Assembly (NCBI RefSeq): GCF_002901705.1
Contig: NZ_PPPV01000016.1
Coordinates: forward strand, 540,907-604,906
Direction: 5' to 3'
Source: Staphylococcus lugdunensis
GTDB taxonomy: Bacteria > Bacillota > Bacilli > Staphylococcales > Staphylococcaceae
DNA length: 64,000 nucleotides
Positions 37,494 to 46,075 of this stretch are shown here, one piece after another; within the stretch, counting starts at the first letter, position 1; every line of letters begins with the position of its first letter. Position numbers and translations under genes: made by a program. The notes below the pieces were generated by a model. That model saw nothing but the letters and a program-made list of their open reading frames with translations. It was not told the DNA's origin and did not search any database.

Positions 37494-38732
37494 CTAATCT
37501 ATCTCTTCTCTATATAAAGGCTGACTCATACATCTTGGACCTCCGCGACCACGCACGAGTTCACTACCTCTAATTTCAATCACTTTAATCCCTTTTTCAC
37601 GTAATAATTGGTTAGATACATAATTGCGATTATATGTAATAACCACTCCTGGACGAATGCATAATGTGTTAGAACCATCATTCCATTGTTCTCGAGCACC
37701 ATCGATAATATCTCCATTACCTGTAGGAATAAATTCAATTTCTTCGATACCAAGTGCCTGCTCTAATGTCGCTTTTAAATCGCTTGACCGTGTAATTTGA
37801 ATATCATCACCTTGTGTGTTTTGCTCAATAGTAAAGATATTCATATTTTGTTCTTTCTTGAAAATAGCTGCATGCATCGTAAATTTATCATAATCAATCA
37901 TTGTAAAGACAGTATCCAAGTGCATAAAGGTACGACTATTAGGAATTTCTATCGCTAATACTTTTGTGAATGTTGCATCTGCATTAAATAAGACTTGCCG
38001 TGCTAAACGTTCAATCGCTTGGGCAGACGTGCGTTCGGAAATTCCAATAGCTAATACTTCTTTAGATAATACGAGTTCATCCCCACCTTCAATATTAAAT
38101 GGTGTCTGTCGATCCAACCATACTGGAATATCTTCATCTTTAAAACGAGGATGATACTTTAATATATATGACATAAAAATAGACTCTCGACGGCGTGCAC
38201 CAAAATACATGCGGTTTACTGTCATCCCATGTCCAATAGAAGCTTGTGGATCACGTGTAAAGTATAAATTTGGCATTGGGTCTAAATAAAATGGGTATAA
38301 ATCATCAATATATTCCACTAAATGAATTGATTTTAATTTAATTTCTTCTTTGCGAACACCAGACATGATTTTTTCAATCAATTCCTCATTAGTCAATGTA
38401 GCAAAGTAGGCTTTAATTTCTTGTTCATGTCCGAGAATCGTTTCTGGACATTCTGTCAACACCTCTTCAATAAATTGTGCACGTACGTTCGGCTCTACAA
38501 TTGCTTCGGCTGCTAATTGCTCCAAATATAGTACTTCTACACCTTCATCCCGCAATGTTTGTGCAAAATGATCATGCTCTTCTTGAGCCACTTTTAAATA
38601 TGGAATATCATCAAACAATAGACCACTTAAATGATCCGGTATTAAATTTTCTAATTCTTTCCCCGGTCGTTTTAGCAATACAGTTTTTAATGTTCCAATT
38701 TCACTATTCACTTGAATAGGACCATGTGACAT
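37494..38732 (-). CDS. arcA: Arginine deiminase ArcA
   Basis: A 412-aa arginine deiminase that converts arginine to citrulline and ammonia. Family motifs are [34 protein letters not shown] and the catalytic Cys (residue 401) in [26 protein letters not shown] precedes the ATG at 38732; the in-frame ATG at 38759 is upstream of that site. arcB, arcC, arcD and arcR are not next to it, unlike the usual S. aureus operon. ATP yield from arginine would need those genes elsewhere; alone it could serve ammonia release against acid. The protein itself looks intact. Confidence 0.93.
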   Translation of the reverse strand: MSHGPIQVNSEIGTLKTVLLKRPGKELENLIPDHLSGLLFDDIPYLKVAQEEHDHFAQTLRDEGVEVLYLEQLAAEAIVEPNVRAQFIEEVLTECPETILGHEQEIKAYFATLTNEELIEKIMSGVRKEEIKLKSIHLVEYIDDLYPFYLDPMPNLYFTRDPQASIGHGMTVNRMYFGARRRESIFMSYILKYHPRFKDEDIPVWLDRQTPFNIEGGDELVLSKEVLAIGISERTSAQAIERLARQVLFNADATFTKVLAIEIPNSRTFMHLDTVFTMIDYDKFTMHAAIFKKEQNMNIFTIEQNTQGDDIQITRSSDLKATLEQALGIEEIEFIPTGNGDIIDGAREQWNDGSNTLCIRPGVVITYNRNYVSNQLLREKGIKVIEIRGSELVRGRGGPRCMSQPLYREEID

Positions 38733-38868
38733 AAATTCATTTCCCCTTTGTTCAATCAATCATGATATGCATAAAGTCTTTCTACGAATTACCTATACCC
38801 TATTAATCCACTTCTATGTCCTGCGATTATTTATATTTTTGAAAATTGTAGTTTTCTATTTAAATTTA

Positions 38869-38882
38869 CGAACATATGTTCT
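38869..38882 (+). promoter_or_regulatory. LexA (SOS) box next to a TATAAT promoter element
   Basis: CGAACATATGTTCT matches the Gram-positive LexA site CGAAC-N4-GTTC with only its last base off. A perfect TATAAT begins at its end (38882), about 24 bases before the YolD-like gene, so LexA would block this promoter. Confidence 0.75.
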
Positions 38883-38905
38883 ATAATGAGTTCGAGGTGA
38901 TAACT

Positions 38906-39304
38906 ATGATTCCTAAACAATATCGACATGAAACCGATTATCGAAAAATACCAAGAGAATACTTAGACAGTAATATTCCACAAGGTCGTGGTATCGTCAA
39001 ATGGGCACCGTTTGCGACAATGCCAGAGCAATATCAACAGCTGCGTGACTATATCGAAGAACAAAATAAAATTGACATGCCCAGCTTATCTGAAGACCAA
39101 TTAACACTCATCAATCGCAATTTAACAACGAAATTCGTCCACCAGCAACTCGCTATTATTAGTTATTGGCGCAGTGGTTATATCCATTCAATCTCTGGCT
39201 ATATTAAACATATTGACACGCAACAGCAATATATTGTTATAAGTAATGAGCGTGGCAATGAAACAATGAACTTGGATTTTAATGTCTTATGTAATGTGGA
39301 ATAA
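38906..39304 (+). CDS. YolD-like protein
   Basis: A 132-aa protein starting MIPKQYRHETDYRKIPREYLD, with GRGIVKWAPFATMPEQYQQL, LNRNLTTKFVHQQLAIISYWRSG and GYIKHIDTQQQYIVI, the pattern of the YolD family. YolD proteins are usually paired with UmuC-type Y-family DNA polymerases and are SOS-induced. Here there is no polymerase gene next to it, but a LexA-like box overlaps its promoter. GAGGTG lies seven bases before the ATG at 38906; an ATG at 38876 sits inside the operator. Confidence 0.82.
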   Translation: MIPKQYRHETDYRKIPREYLDSNIPQGRGIVKWAPFATMPEQYQQLRDYIEEQNKIDMPSLSEDQLTLINRNLTTKFVHQQLAIISYWRSGYIHSISGYIKHIDTQQQYIVISNERGNETMNLDFNVLCNVE

Positions 39305-39373
39305 CCTCAAATGTCTAGACGAAAAAATAGCTATGAAGACGTCTTTTATCACTGTCTTCATAGACTACTTATA

Positions 39374-39688
39374 TTATTTACTTGTTGTAAATCTCGCATC
39401 GCTCATATCTACTTCAACTACTTTGCCATGTTTAACAAAGCATGTAACTCCTAAACCCTTTTTTGTTGATTTATAGACGAACAGGCTTATATCTTTTCTA
39501 TTTGTATCATCTTTAACTTTTTTCAAGTTGTTACCATAAGCTTTAACTAACTTGTCATATGTTAAGTTACCTTTAACGACAAATTGAACTTTACTCGCTT
39601 TACGACCATTCGCTGTAACACCAGTGAACTTTTGATTATACTTTTCTACTACTTTCTTACTGTGAGTTGGGAGCAGGACAGAGTTCAT
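39374..39688 (-). pseudogene. isaB: 5'-truncated isaB (immunodominant surface antigen B)
   Basis: About 90 codons match the C-terminal half of IsaB: KKVVEKYNQKFTGVTANG, FVVKGNLTYDKLVKAYGNNLKKVK and GKVVEVDMSD. The signal peptide and first half, about 70 residues in S. aureus, are missing. Instead the frame opens in MNSVLLPTHS, which is read from a GGACAGAGTTC intergenic repeat (39665-39690). I see no trace of the missing part upstream. Without a signal peptide the product cannot be exported, so this is most likely a remnant. Confidence 0.8.
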
Positions 39689-39690
39689 AG
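39665..39690 (-). repeat. Degenerate GGGAGCAGGACAGAGTTC repeat fused to isaB
   Basis: The plus strand reads GTTGGGAGCAGGACAGAGTTC, close to the GAGCGGGACAGAATTC repeat at 45658. It forms the junction at which isaB is cut. Confidence 0.5.
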
Positions 39691-39866
39691 CTAATCTTAG
39701 TATGTCTCCTACATATTAGACTTTAGCCTTATATGAAAATTAAGTCGAAATCATTTTTTTAATAGTGTAAAATGATAAAGCATACATTATTTGCATCATA
39801 AAACTCAATACATAGATATAAGGTGAAGTTTAATACATAATCATTTAGACGATGGAGGCATTATTT

Positions 39867-40355
39867 TTGAAAAAAGTATTAGCAGCTATAACTATTTTAT
39901 TACTCGTTGTTGCTTTAGGCTTTTCTGTGTTTTTTGCAGCTACGACAACGCATCATTCAACTTCCGACCAGAAAGACAAGGTTGAATCTACTAAGGAAAA
40001 GAATGATACACACAAAGACAACAGCCCTGAAGACGATGCACAATTAGACACACCGCAGTCGGCAAACAATGCTACTACAGCACCTTCCAACAATGGACAA
40101 AATGTTCAGCAACAGGCACCTCAATATCATTATCAACAACAGCAACCTGTAAAATCTCAACAGTCTGCTGAGCAACAAAAATCAAATGAAACACCTAAGA
40201 CAAATAACAATGCGAATTCAAACCACGGCAACAACGCTAAGTCACAACAGCACAGTGGCCAAGGTGGTGGCGGTAATGATAGTGATAGTAATACTAACCG
40301 TTCTGCTTCCCATTCTTCCGCTGCATCTACTACACAATCTAAAACGAACCATTAA
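39867..40355 (+). CDS. Small secreted or membrane-anchored Gln/Asn/Ser-rich protein
   Basis: A 162-aa protein. An N-terminal hydrophobic segment (about 4-24) follows two Lys, with no lipobox Cys. The rest is low-complexity, rich in Gln, Asn, Ser, Thr and Lys, with Gln runs near the middle. A TTG at 39867 is the best start: GGAGG lies eight bases upstream, and the ATG at 39852 overlaps that site. It is convergent with the YhgE-type gene and ends at a shared strong terminator. Function unknown. Confidence 0.75.
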   Translation: MKKVLAAITILLLVVALGFSVFFAATTTHHSTSDQKDKVESTKEKNDTHKDNSPEDDAQLDTPQSANNATTAPSNNGQNVQQQAPQYHYQQQQPVKSQQSAEQQKSNETPKTNNNANSNHGNNAKSQQHSGQGGGGNDSDSNTNRSASHSSAASTTQSKTNH

Positions 40356-40360
40356 CAAAT

Positions 40361-40409
40361 AAAGCGCATGCCTCGTGTCGACATCATATCATCACGAGGC
40401 ATGCGCTTT
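40361..40409. terminator. Bidirectional terminator
   Basis: AAAGCGCATGCCTCGTG pairs perfectly over 17 bp with 40393-40409, with A-rich and T-rich flanks. It separates two convergent genes. Confidence 0.93.
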
Positions 40410-40417
40410 TCTTATAG

Positions 40418-43255
40418 CTATTCTGTAACATTACTTTTATTAACTTTTTTAGTGACTTTGCGCATCATCGGATCAAGAATTGGTTTTAAACATAAACCAA
40501 TCGTTAAGAAGCCGAGACCAAACAATCCTAAAATAATCAATTTTGGAATTAAAATAGCTGGTACTATACCTCCAACAGTTTCACGTAATGAATCAATCGC
40601 ATACGTAAATGGTAAATAAGGCGAAATCGTTTGGAAGAATCCCGGTGCAGTCACTACAGGGAAGGTTCCTCCACCACCAGCGATTTGTAATACTAACAAA
40701 ATAATGGCAATGGCTTTACCTGGATTACCAAGTAATGAGACGCATGTATAAACAATGGTATTAAAGACTAATGAAGCAAAAAGTGCTATTAATACAAATA
40801 GTATAGGTGATTCTACACTTGCTTTTAAAATAAGCAAGTCTCCTAATGTCACAATTAGTGCCTGTACCACACCTAATAATAAGAACAGTCCGGCTTTTCC
40901 TAAATAGATTTGTCGTGTTGTCAATCGACCTTTTAGAACTTGATGTTTGTTGTCTACAGACAATAAACTTACCATCAATAGTGCGCCTACCCAAATTGAT
41001 AATGCCGTATAGAATGGTGTCATACCTGAACCATAATTTTTAACTGGGAAAATATCAATTTGCTTTTTAGAGATTGGATGTGCAATGACGTCAGCTTGTT
41101 TCTTCAAGTCATTCTTCAATGTATCGATCACTTTATCAACGGCATCATCTTTATCTAGCTGCCTGAAAATCTTATCCGCTTTAGTTAAATCTTTCTCAAT
41201 GCCAGGCAATTTATGCTCAATAAATTGAGCCATATTTCCTAATGCTTGCTTCGCTTGTGGCTGGTTCTTATCTAACAATCCAACAAGTTGATCATATCTA
41301 GAAAATAATGCTGGAATATTATCATTTACCGTCGCTGTAGCGTTAGCAAGCCGTTGTTCTAACTGTGGTAAATCATTTCTTACAAAGTTAGCAGCTTTAG
41401 CTACATTCTGTTTGATCGTTGGGAAATAAGCTTGTGCCGTTTGCATCGCATTAATATAAGCTTGCTCGATAGCAGGTAATTCACTTTGAATACGACTTAC
41501 CGTTTGTTGTCCGTTATTAAGAATATGATGCCCTGCTTCAATCACGTTCTCAATGCTTGTGAGCTTAGACTGCACAGTAGATAAGGTTTGTTGCCCCTTA
41601 TTTAACACATCTGTAATGTCATTAGATATGTCGAGTAAGCGTTGATTAAGATCTTGCTTGATAAATGAACGAAACTGCTTAAGTTGCTCATTGACATTTG
41701 GTAATTGACGTAATATATCTACGGCTTGAGCTTGACCCGTACTACCATTAGATAAGGCATCAGATAATTGATTTACTGAACGCATTAAATCATTCAGTTG
41801 CTTATTTGTGTTATTAATCTTGTTGATTTGTGAGCTTAAATCGACATGTTCACTTTTTTCAAGTTCTTTTAACGTATCGATAAATTGACGATTATATTGT
41901 GTTGTAGCTTCAATACGAGATGACACATGATTTAAACTTTCTTTAAATTCATCTGGTTTATCCGATGCAATCACACCATAAGCTATATTTTTTAATGCTG
42001 CTAAATCGGATTGGTTTCCTTCAACTTGCGTATCTGCTTGTTTAGATAGTGATAATAGTGCTTCTGCTAAAGCGCTATTCATGGACTTAACATCATTGTT
42101 TGAAACAATTTGTCCAGCTTGCGGTACATCATAGCTGCTCGTGCTAACTTGCTCAACTTTATAAGGCACACCATGGCTGGATGTCTGAGTGCTTTGCTGA
42201 CTTACACTGCCTTGTTGTAAACGTGAGTTAATGTTGTTATTCGCATCTTGCGCACGTCCAGCTGCTTCTTGGTAATCTCCCACACGCTGTTTTGCTATGG
42301 TTAAATAACGGTCGGCATCATTTAACCCACTTTGCGCAGTGTTCATACCTTGATTGACGAGTGAGACACCGCGGTTAATTTTAGGAAATTGTTGTGGCAC
42401 GTCATTAGAAGCAACATTTAACACACGTTCAATGTTAGGCATATAGGCGTTCAAAGCTAATACGAGTTTTGCCTTTTCATTTAAAGCAGGTATGGATGCA
42501 TTGACTGCATTTAACTTATCTTGTGCCGATACAATATCACCTTTGTAACGACCAAGTCCTCGAAACTTATCTGCATACTGATCTAATTGATCTTGATGAT
42601 CGTTTAAATAGAGTATTTTATCACCAATTGCATTAATTTTTGGCAATGATTGTTTCGCTGCATAAACAGCATTTTTTATTTTGTTTATCGTAGGTACTTC
42701 ATCTTCGATTTTTAGTCCTACTTTATTTGCTTCTGTCAACAATGCTTTAGAGACGGTTTCATCAAAGGCTTTATTTGCTTCATCAACAATTACTGTCGAT
42801 CCTGTATCTGTCATTTTAGGTGCAACAGCATTGTTTTTTTGGTTTACTTTATATTCAACATTAGCCTTTTGTGGTTGTTTGCGCAATGTTCCCGTTATTT
42901 CATGTGAAAATTCTTTAGGTATGTATATGCCTGCAGTGTATTTCCCCATTTTGATTTCATGGTCTGCTTTCGCTCTGCTAACAAATTGCCAATCAAACTT
43001 TCCATTTTTCTTAAGCTTGTTAACAATTGAATTACCTACATTGATTTCTTTATTTCGAACTTTGTCTCCCTGATCTTCATTCACAACGGCTACTTTAATA
43101 TGATCCGTCTTACTATATGGATCCCACATGGCCCATAAATTGAACCAGGCATAAAAAGACGGCAAAATTGCTAAACCTGCTATGATAATCCAAACTGCTG
43201 GCGTTTTCGCAATTCGTTTTAAATCAAATCGAAATAATTTCAGTGCGTTTTTCAT
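40418..43255 (-). CDS. YhgE/Pip-type membrane protein
   Basis: A 945-aa protein. A first transmembrane segment (about 18-38) opens with FRFDLKRIAKTPAVWIIIAGLAILPSFYAW, typical of the phage-infection-protein family. A long outer region follows (about 40-690), rich in coiled coil and Gln/Asn. A C-terminal block of five or six transmembrane helices resembles the ABC-2 membrane domain (TALSIWVGALLMVSLLS to FLTIGLCLKPI). Relatives are phage receptors in Lactococcus and parts of type VII secretion clusters in Firmicutes. GGGAG precedes the ATG at 43255. It is divergent from the wall hydrolase gene, with a palindrome between them. Confidence 0.85.
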   Translation of the reverse strand: MKNALKLFRFDLKRIAKTPAVWIIIAGLAILPSFYAWFNLWAMWDPYSKTDHIKVAVVNEDQGDKVRNKEINVGNSIVNKLKKNGKFDWQFVSRAKADHEIKMGKYTAGIYIPKEFSHEITGTLRKQPQKANVEYKVNQKNNAVAPKMTDTGSTVIVDEANKAFDETVSKALLTEANKVGLKIEDEVPTINKIKNAVYAAKQSLPKINAIGDKILYLNDHQDQLDQYADKFRGLGRYKGDIVSAQDKLNAVNASIPALNEKAKLVLALNAYMPNIERVLNVASNDVPQQFPKINRGVSLVNQGMNTAQSGLNDADRYLTIAKQRVGDYQEAAGRAQDANNNINSRLQQGSVSQQSTQTSSHGVPYKVEQVSTSSYDVPQAGQIVSNNDVKSMNSALAEALLSLSKQADTQVEGNQSDLAALKNIAYGVIASDKPDEFKESLNHVSSRIEATTQYNRQFIDTLKELEKSEHVDLSSQINKINNTNKQLNDLMRSVNQLSDALSNGSTGQAQAVDILRQLPNVNEQLKQFRSFIKQDLNQRLLDISNDITDVLNKGQQTLSTVQSKLTSIENVIEAGHHILNNGQQTVSRIQSELPAIEQAYINAMQTAQAYFPTIKQNVAKAANFVRNDLPQLEQRLANATATVNDNIPALFSRYDQLVGLLDKNQPQAKQALGNMAQFIEHKLPGIEKDLTKADKIFRQLDKDDAVDKVIDTLKNDLKKQADVIAHPISKKQIDIFPVKNYGSGMTPFYTALSIWVGALLMVSLLSVDNKHQVLKGRLTTRQIYLGKAGLFLLLGVVQALIVTLGDLLILKASVESPILFVLIALFASLVFNTIVYTCVSLLGNPGKAIAIILLVLQIAGGGGTFPVVTAPGFFQTISPYLPFTYAIDSLRETVGGIVPAILIPKLIILGLFGLGFLTIGLCLKPILDPMMRKVTKKVNKSNVTE

Positions 43256-43426
43256 TGTCACACTCCCTATAAAAAATACTGTCCTACGCACATAAGCTAC
43301 TCATTTATGTTACATTAGATTATTTTAAACTGATAGTATAAATATATTGTTATTTATCTAGTCCTTGGACTGTTTTTTTCTAACCAATACTAGTATAATA
43401 ATTTTTATTACAAGGTTTAATCATTG

Positions 43427-43442
43427 GTTGATAGATATCAAC
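43427..43442. promoter_or_regulatory. Palindrome GTTGATA-GA-TATCAAC (operator candidate)
   Basis: A perfect 7-bp inverted repeat with two-base spacer, preceded by ATTG, in the divergent region between the YhgE-type and wall hydrolase genes. The same ATTGGTTGATA-NN-TATCAAC occurs upstream of sasF at 48124. It is about 120 bp before the hydrolase start. Confidence 0.6.
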
Positions 43443-43563
43443 AAAAACAAATCTAAACTAAATTATATCAAATACATGCCAGTGTGACAAAGTAAATCTA
43501 ATGTCAGTCACATGATCATTTTACCGTATTACAGAAATTAATTTCCAAGGAGTTCTTCTAAAG

Positions 43564-45570
43564 ATGTCAAAGCAAAAAATATTCATTTACTTATTATCAA
43601 CAACACTTATCGTACCTACATTTACATCCGATATCGCACATGCGACTGAATTGACAAACCAAAGCCATAATGAAAGTAACCATGCGTCTGTAGATAAATC
43701 AGATAACGATGATACTTCTGACACTAATGATGAACAAACAACAAAGAAACAAGAGAAATCTGCTAAAACTACTAAGTTCAAACAATATACTCGAGCAAAA
43801 AAAGCTTCCCATGATGAAGATGACTTATCTATATTTAATAAGCTCTTTTCCGACGATACTTTATCTTCAAATTATTTAAATCCACGTGGTCAACAGGATT
43901 CATTGTCAGAGCTATTGACAGCAATTTTTTCATCTGATTCTGAAACAACCGAGCGTACCGCTCAAGATACGTCTGATGATATGGAACCTGCAGCTGAGCA
44001 ACAAGACAAAGCATCTACAACAGACTCAACAGAACAGCATTCAACAACGACATCAGAACAAAATGACCAATCAGCTAAAGACGCGACAACAGATGATAAT
44101 AAAGTCAGCGATGCGTTAGATGAATTAGATAACTTAGATGATGCTTCTAATCACGCTCAAGATACACAGCGTCGACATGATAGTGAAGCATCAAAGGATG
44201 ATGACAAAGAGACGTCATCTGAGGAAAAACCACACCAAGAAGCGCCATCACATGATACCGCGCAAGATAAACAGAATGATTCAAACAAAGAGGCAACCGA
44301 TTCAGCTTCAGATGCGGTTATAGATTCAATTTTGGATGAATACAGTGATAATGCAAAGAAAACACAGCAAGACTATACACAAGATAAAACATCAGATAAA
44401 CATAAACAAAGTAACGCAACAACGACAACACACCAAAAATACGCGCATATCGATGTCAAGAAAGATCGTGAAACACGTCATCAAATTGACAACCCACAAT
44501 TACCATCAAAAGATAGCGTGTCCCATGCTACTGTCCCAGCTCAATCATTTGAAGAAGCTACAAAACAAGCCAATACACGTGCAACAAGTCTATTTGCAAC
44601 AATACCCCAAGCTTCAGACAATGCAAGTTCTACTGATGACTTAAGTGTGGTTGACAGTCAACAAACACGCACATTTATTAAGGCAATTGGTACTGATGCC
44701 CATCAATTAGGACAAGAAAATGATATCTATGCCTCTGTCATGATTGCACAAGCAATTTTAGAATCTGATTCCGGTCAGAGTACGCTTGCCAAAGCACCAA
44801 ACTTTAATTTGTTCGGTATTAAAGGCGCATATAAAGGAGAATCTAGTGAATTTAATACACTAGAGGCTACGGCAAATAATCAATTATATAGTATCCAAGC
44901 TGCTTTCCGTAAATATCCGAATAAAAAAGCTTCATTAGAAGATTATGTTCAACTGATTAAAGAGGGCATTGATGGTAATGCAACGATTTATCAACCAACA
45001 TGGAAAAGTGAAACATCTAGCTATCGTGACGCCACAGCGCATTTAGCTAGAACATATGCAACAGACCCAAACTATGCAACAAAGTTAAATCAACTCATCA
45101 AACATTATCATTTAACAGATTTTGATCACAAAAAACTACCAGATTTAACACATTACAATTCTAGCAATCCAGGCATGGATAACACAGGTAATGACTTTAA
45201 ACCATTTATTGACACCAATTCAACAAGCCCATATCCACAAGGTCAATGTACTTGGTATGTTTATAAACGTATGCAACAATTTGACTTAGCTATTGGTGGA
45301 GATTTAGGTGACGCACATAATTGGAATAATCGTGCACAATCTGAAGGTTATCATGTTGATACCACACCTAAAACTCATAGTGCAGTGGTCTTTGAAGCTG
45401 GTCAAGCAGGTGCAAGTAGTTATTACGGACACGTGGCCTTTGTAGAACGCGTCAATGATGATGGTTCTATCGTCATTTCTGAATCTAATGTCAAAGGTTT
45501 AGGTATCATTTCATATCGCACACTCGATGCTAATACAGCGGATCAATTAAGTTATATTAGTGGAAAATAA
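43564..45570 (+). CDS. Secreted glucosaminidase-CHAP cell-wall hydrolase
   Basis: A 668-aa protein with a signal peptide (about 1-28, ending AHA-TE). A long low-complexity region rich in Asp, Glu, Ser, Thr and Gln (about 30-350) follows. Then come a glucosaminidase domain (about 365-520; IYASVMIAQAILESDSGQS with the catalytic Glu, NFNLFGIKGAYKG) and a CHAP amidase domain (about 555-668; GQCTWYVYKRM with the catalytic Cys, YYGHVAFVERV with the His). It cuts peptidoglycan glycan and peptide parts. It resembles the S. aureus amidase located near sasF. CAAGGAG lies 11 bases before the ATG. No LPXTG motif or LysM repeats are seen. Confidence 0.9.
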   Translation: MSKQKIFIYLLSTTLIVPTFTSDIAHATELTNQSHNESNHASVDKSDNDDTSDTNDEQTTKKQEKSAKTTKFKQYTRAKKASHDEDDLSIFNKLFSDDTLSSNYLNPRGQQDSLSELLTAIFSSDSETTERTAQDTSDDMEPAAEQQDKASTTDSTEQHSTTTSEQNDQSAKDATTDDNKVSDALDELDNLDDASNHAQDTQRRHDSEASKDDDKETSSEEKPHQEAPSHDTAQDKQNDSNKEATDSASDAVIDSILDEYSDNAKKTQQDYTQDKTSDKHKQSNATTTTHQKYAHIDVKKDRETRHQIDNPQLPSKDSVSHATVPAQSFEEATKQANTRATSLFATIPQASDNASSTDDLSVVDSQQTRTFIKAIGTDAHQLGQENDIYASVMIAQAILESDSGQSTLAKAPNFNLFGIKGAYKGESSEFNTLEATANNQLYSIQAAFRKYPNKKASLEDYVQLIKEGIDGNATIYQPTWKSETSSYRDATAHLARTYATDPNYATKLNQLIKHYHLTDFDHKKLPDLTHYNSSNPGMDNTGNDFKPFIDTNSTSPYPQGQCTWYVYKRMQQFDLAIGGDLGDAHNWNNRAQSEGYHVDTTPKTHSAVVFEAGQAGASSYYGHVAFVERVNDDGSIVISESNVKGLGIISYRTLDANTADQLSYISGK

Positions 45571-45990
45571 TGTAAGTTATTCAATAGATAACAATAAACA
45601 CCAAAATAAGACATACATCTCAAAATATATAGTCTAGGACAGAATTCCTAGGATAAGGAGCGGGACAGAATTCATTATAAATTCGTAGTACCGCTCTCTT
45701 CTTTATTTACAAGACTTCGTATTGTTGGCTCGCTATAAAATATAAGTATGACATTACAGAATATTATGGATATGTATTTTTGGTAAATGTAATAATTCTA
45801 TAATTACCTGTCATTTTCACTTTGGCGTATCACTAACTTATAGTAAGTATGATTATCACCTTAAACATATGATTGCGTGTCAACATCGCTAGTACATCCA
45901 TTTTTTTAATATATGCATAGCCACCTTTCCTACTATGCATGGTTGAATTATTTTTACTTAACTTCAGATTTATAATGTTACTCCATAAAA
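45571..45990. other. Intergenic region after the hydrolase gene
   Basis: Contains the GGACAGAATTC repeats and terminator at its left end. The rest (about 45700-45990) is AT-rich and I see no gene or clear signal. Confidence 0.6.
45637..45696 (+). terminator. Repeat-derived terminator after the wall hydrolase
   Basis: Two GGACAGAATTC copies in tandem; the second forms GAGCGG ... CCGCTC (45658-45696) with an inner GAATTC/AATTC pairing, followed by TCTTCTTTATTT. Confidence 0.65.
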
Positions 45991-46035
45991 ATACACCCCA
46001 TTAAGTTGCATTTTAATCCAACTTTTGGGGTGTAT
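45991..46035 (-). terminator. sasF terminator
   Basis: ATACACCCC pairs with GGGGTGTAT, with an inner AAGTTG/CAACTT stem; on the minus strand T-rich sequence follows. Confidence 0.85.
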
Positions 46036-46075
46036 ATCATAACTGACGCTTTATTCGTCTAATTTTATGTGATTT

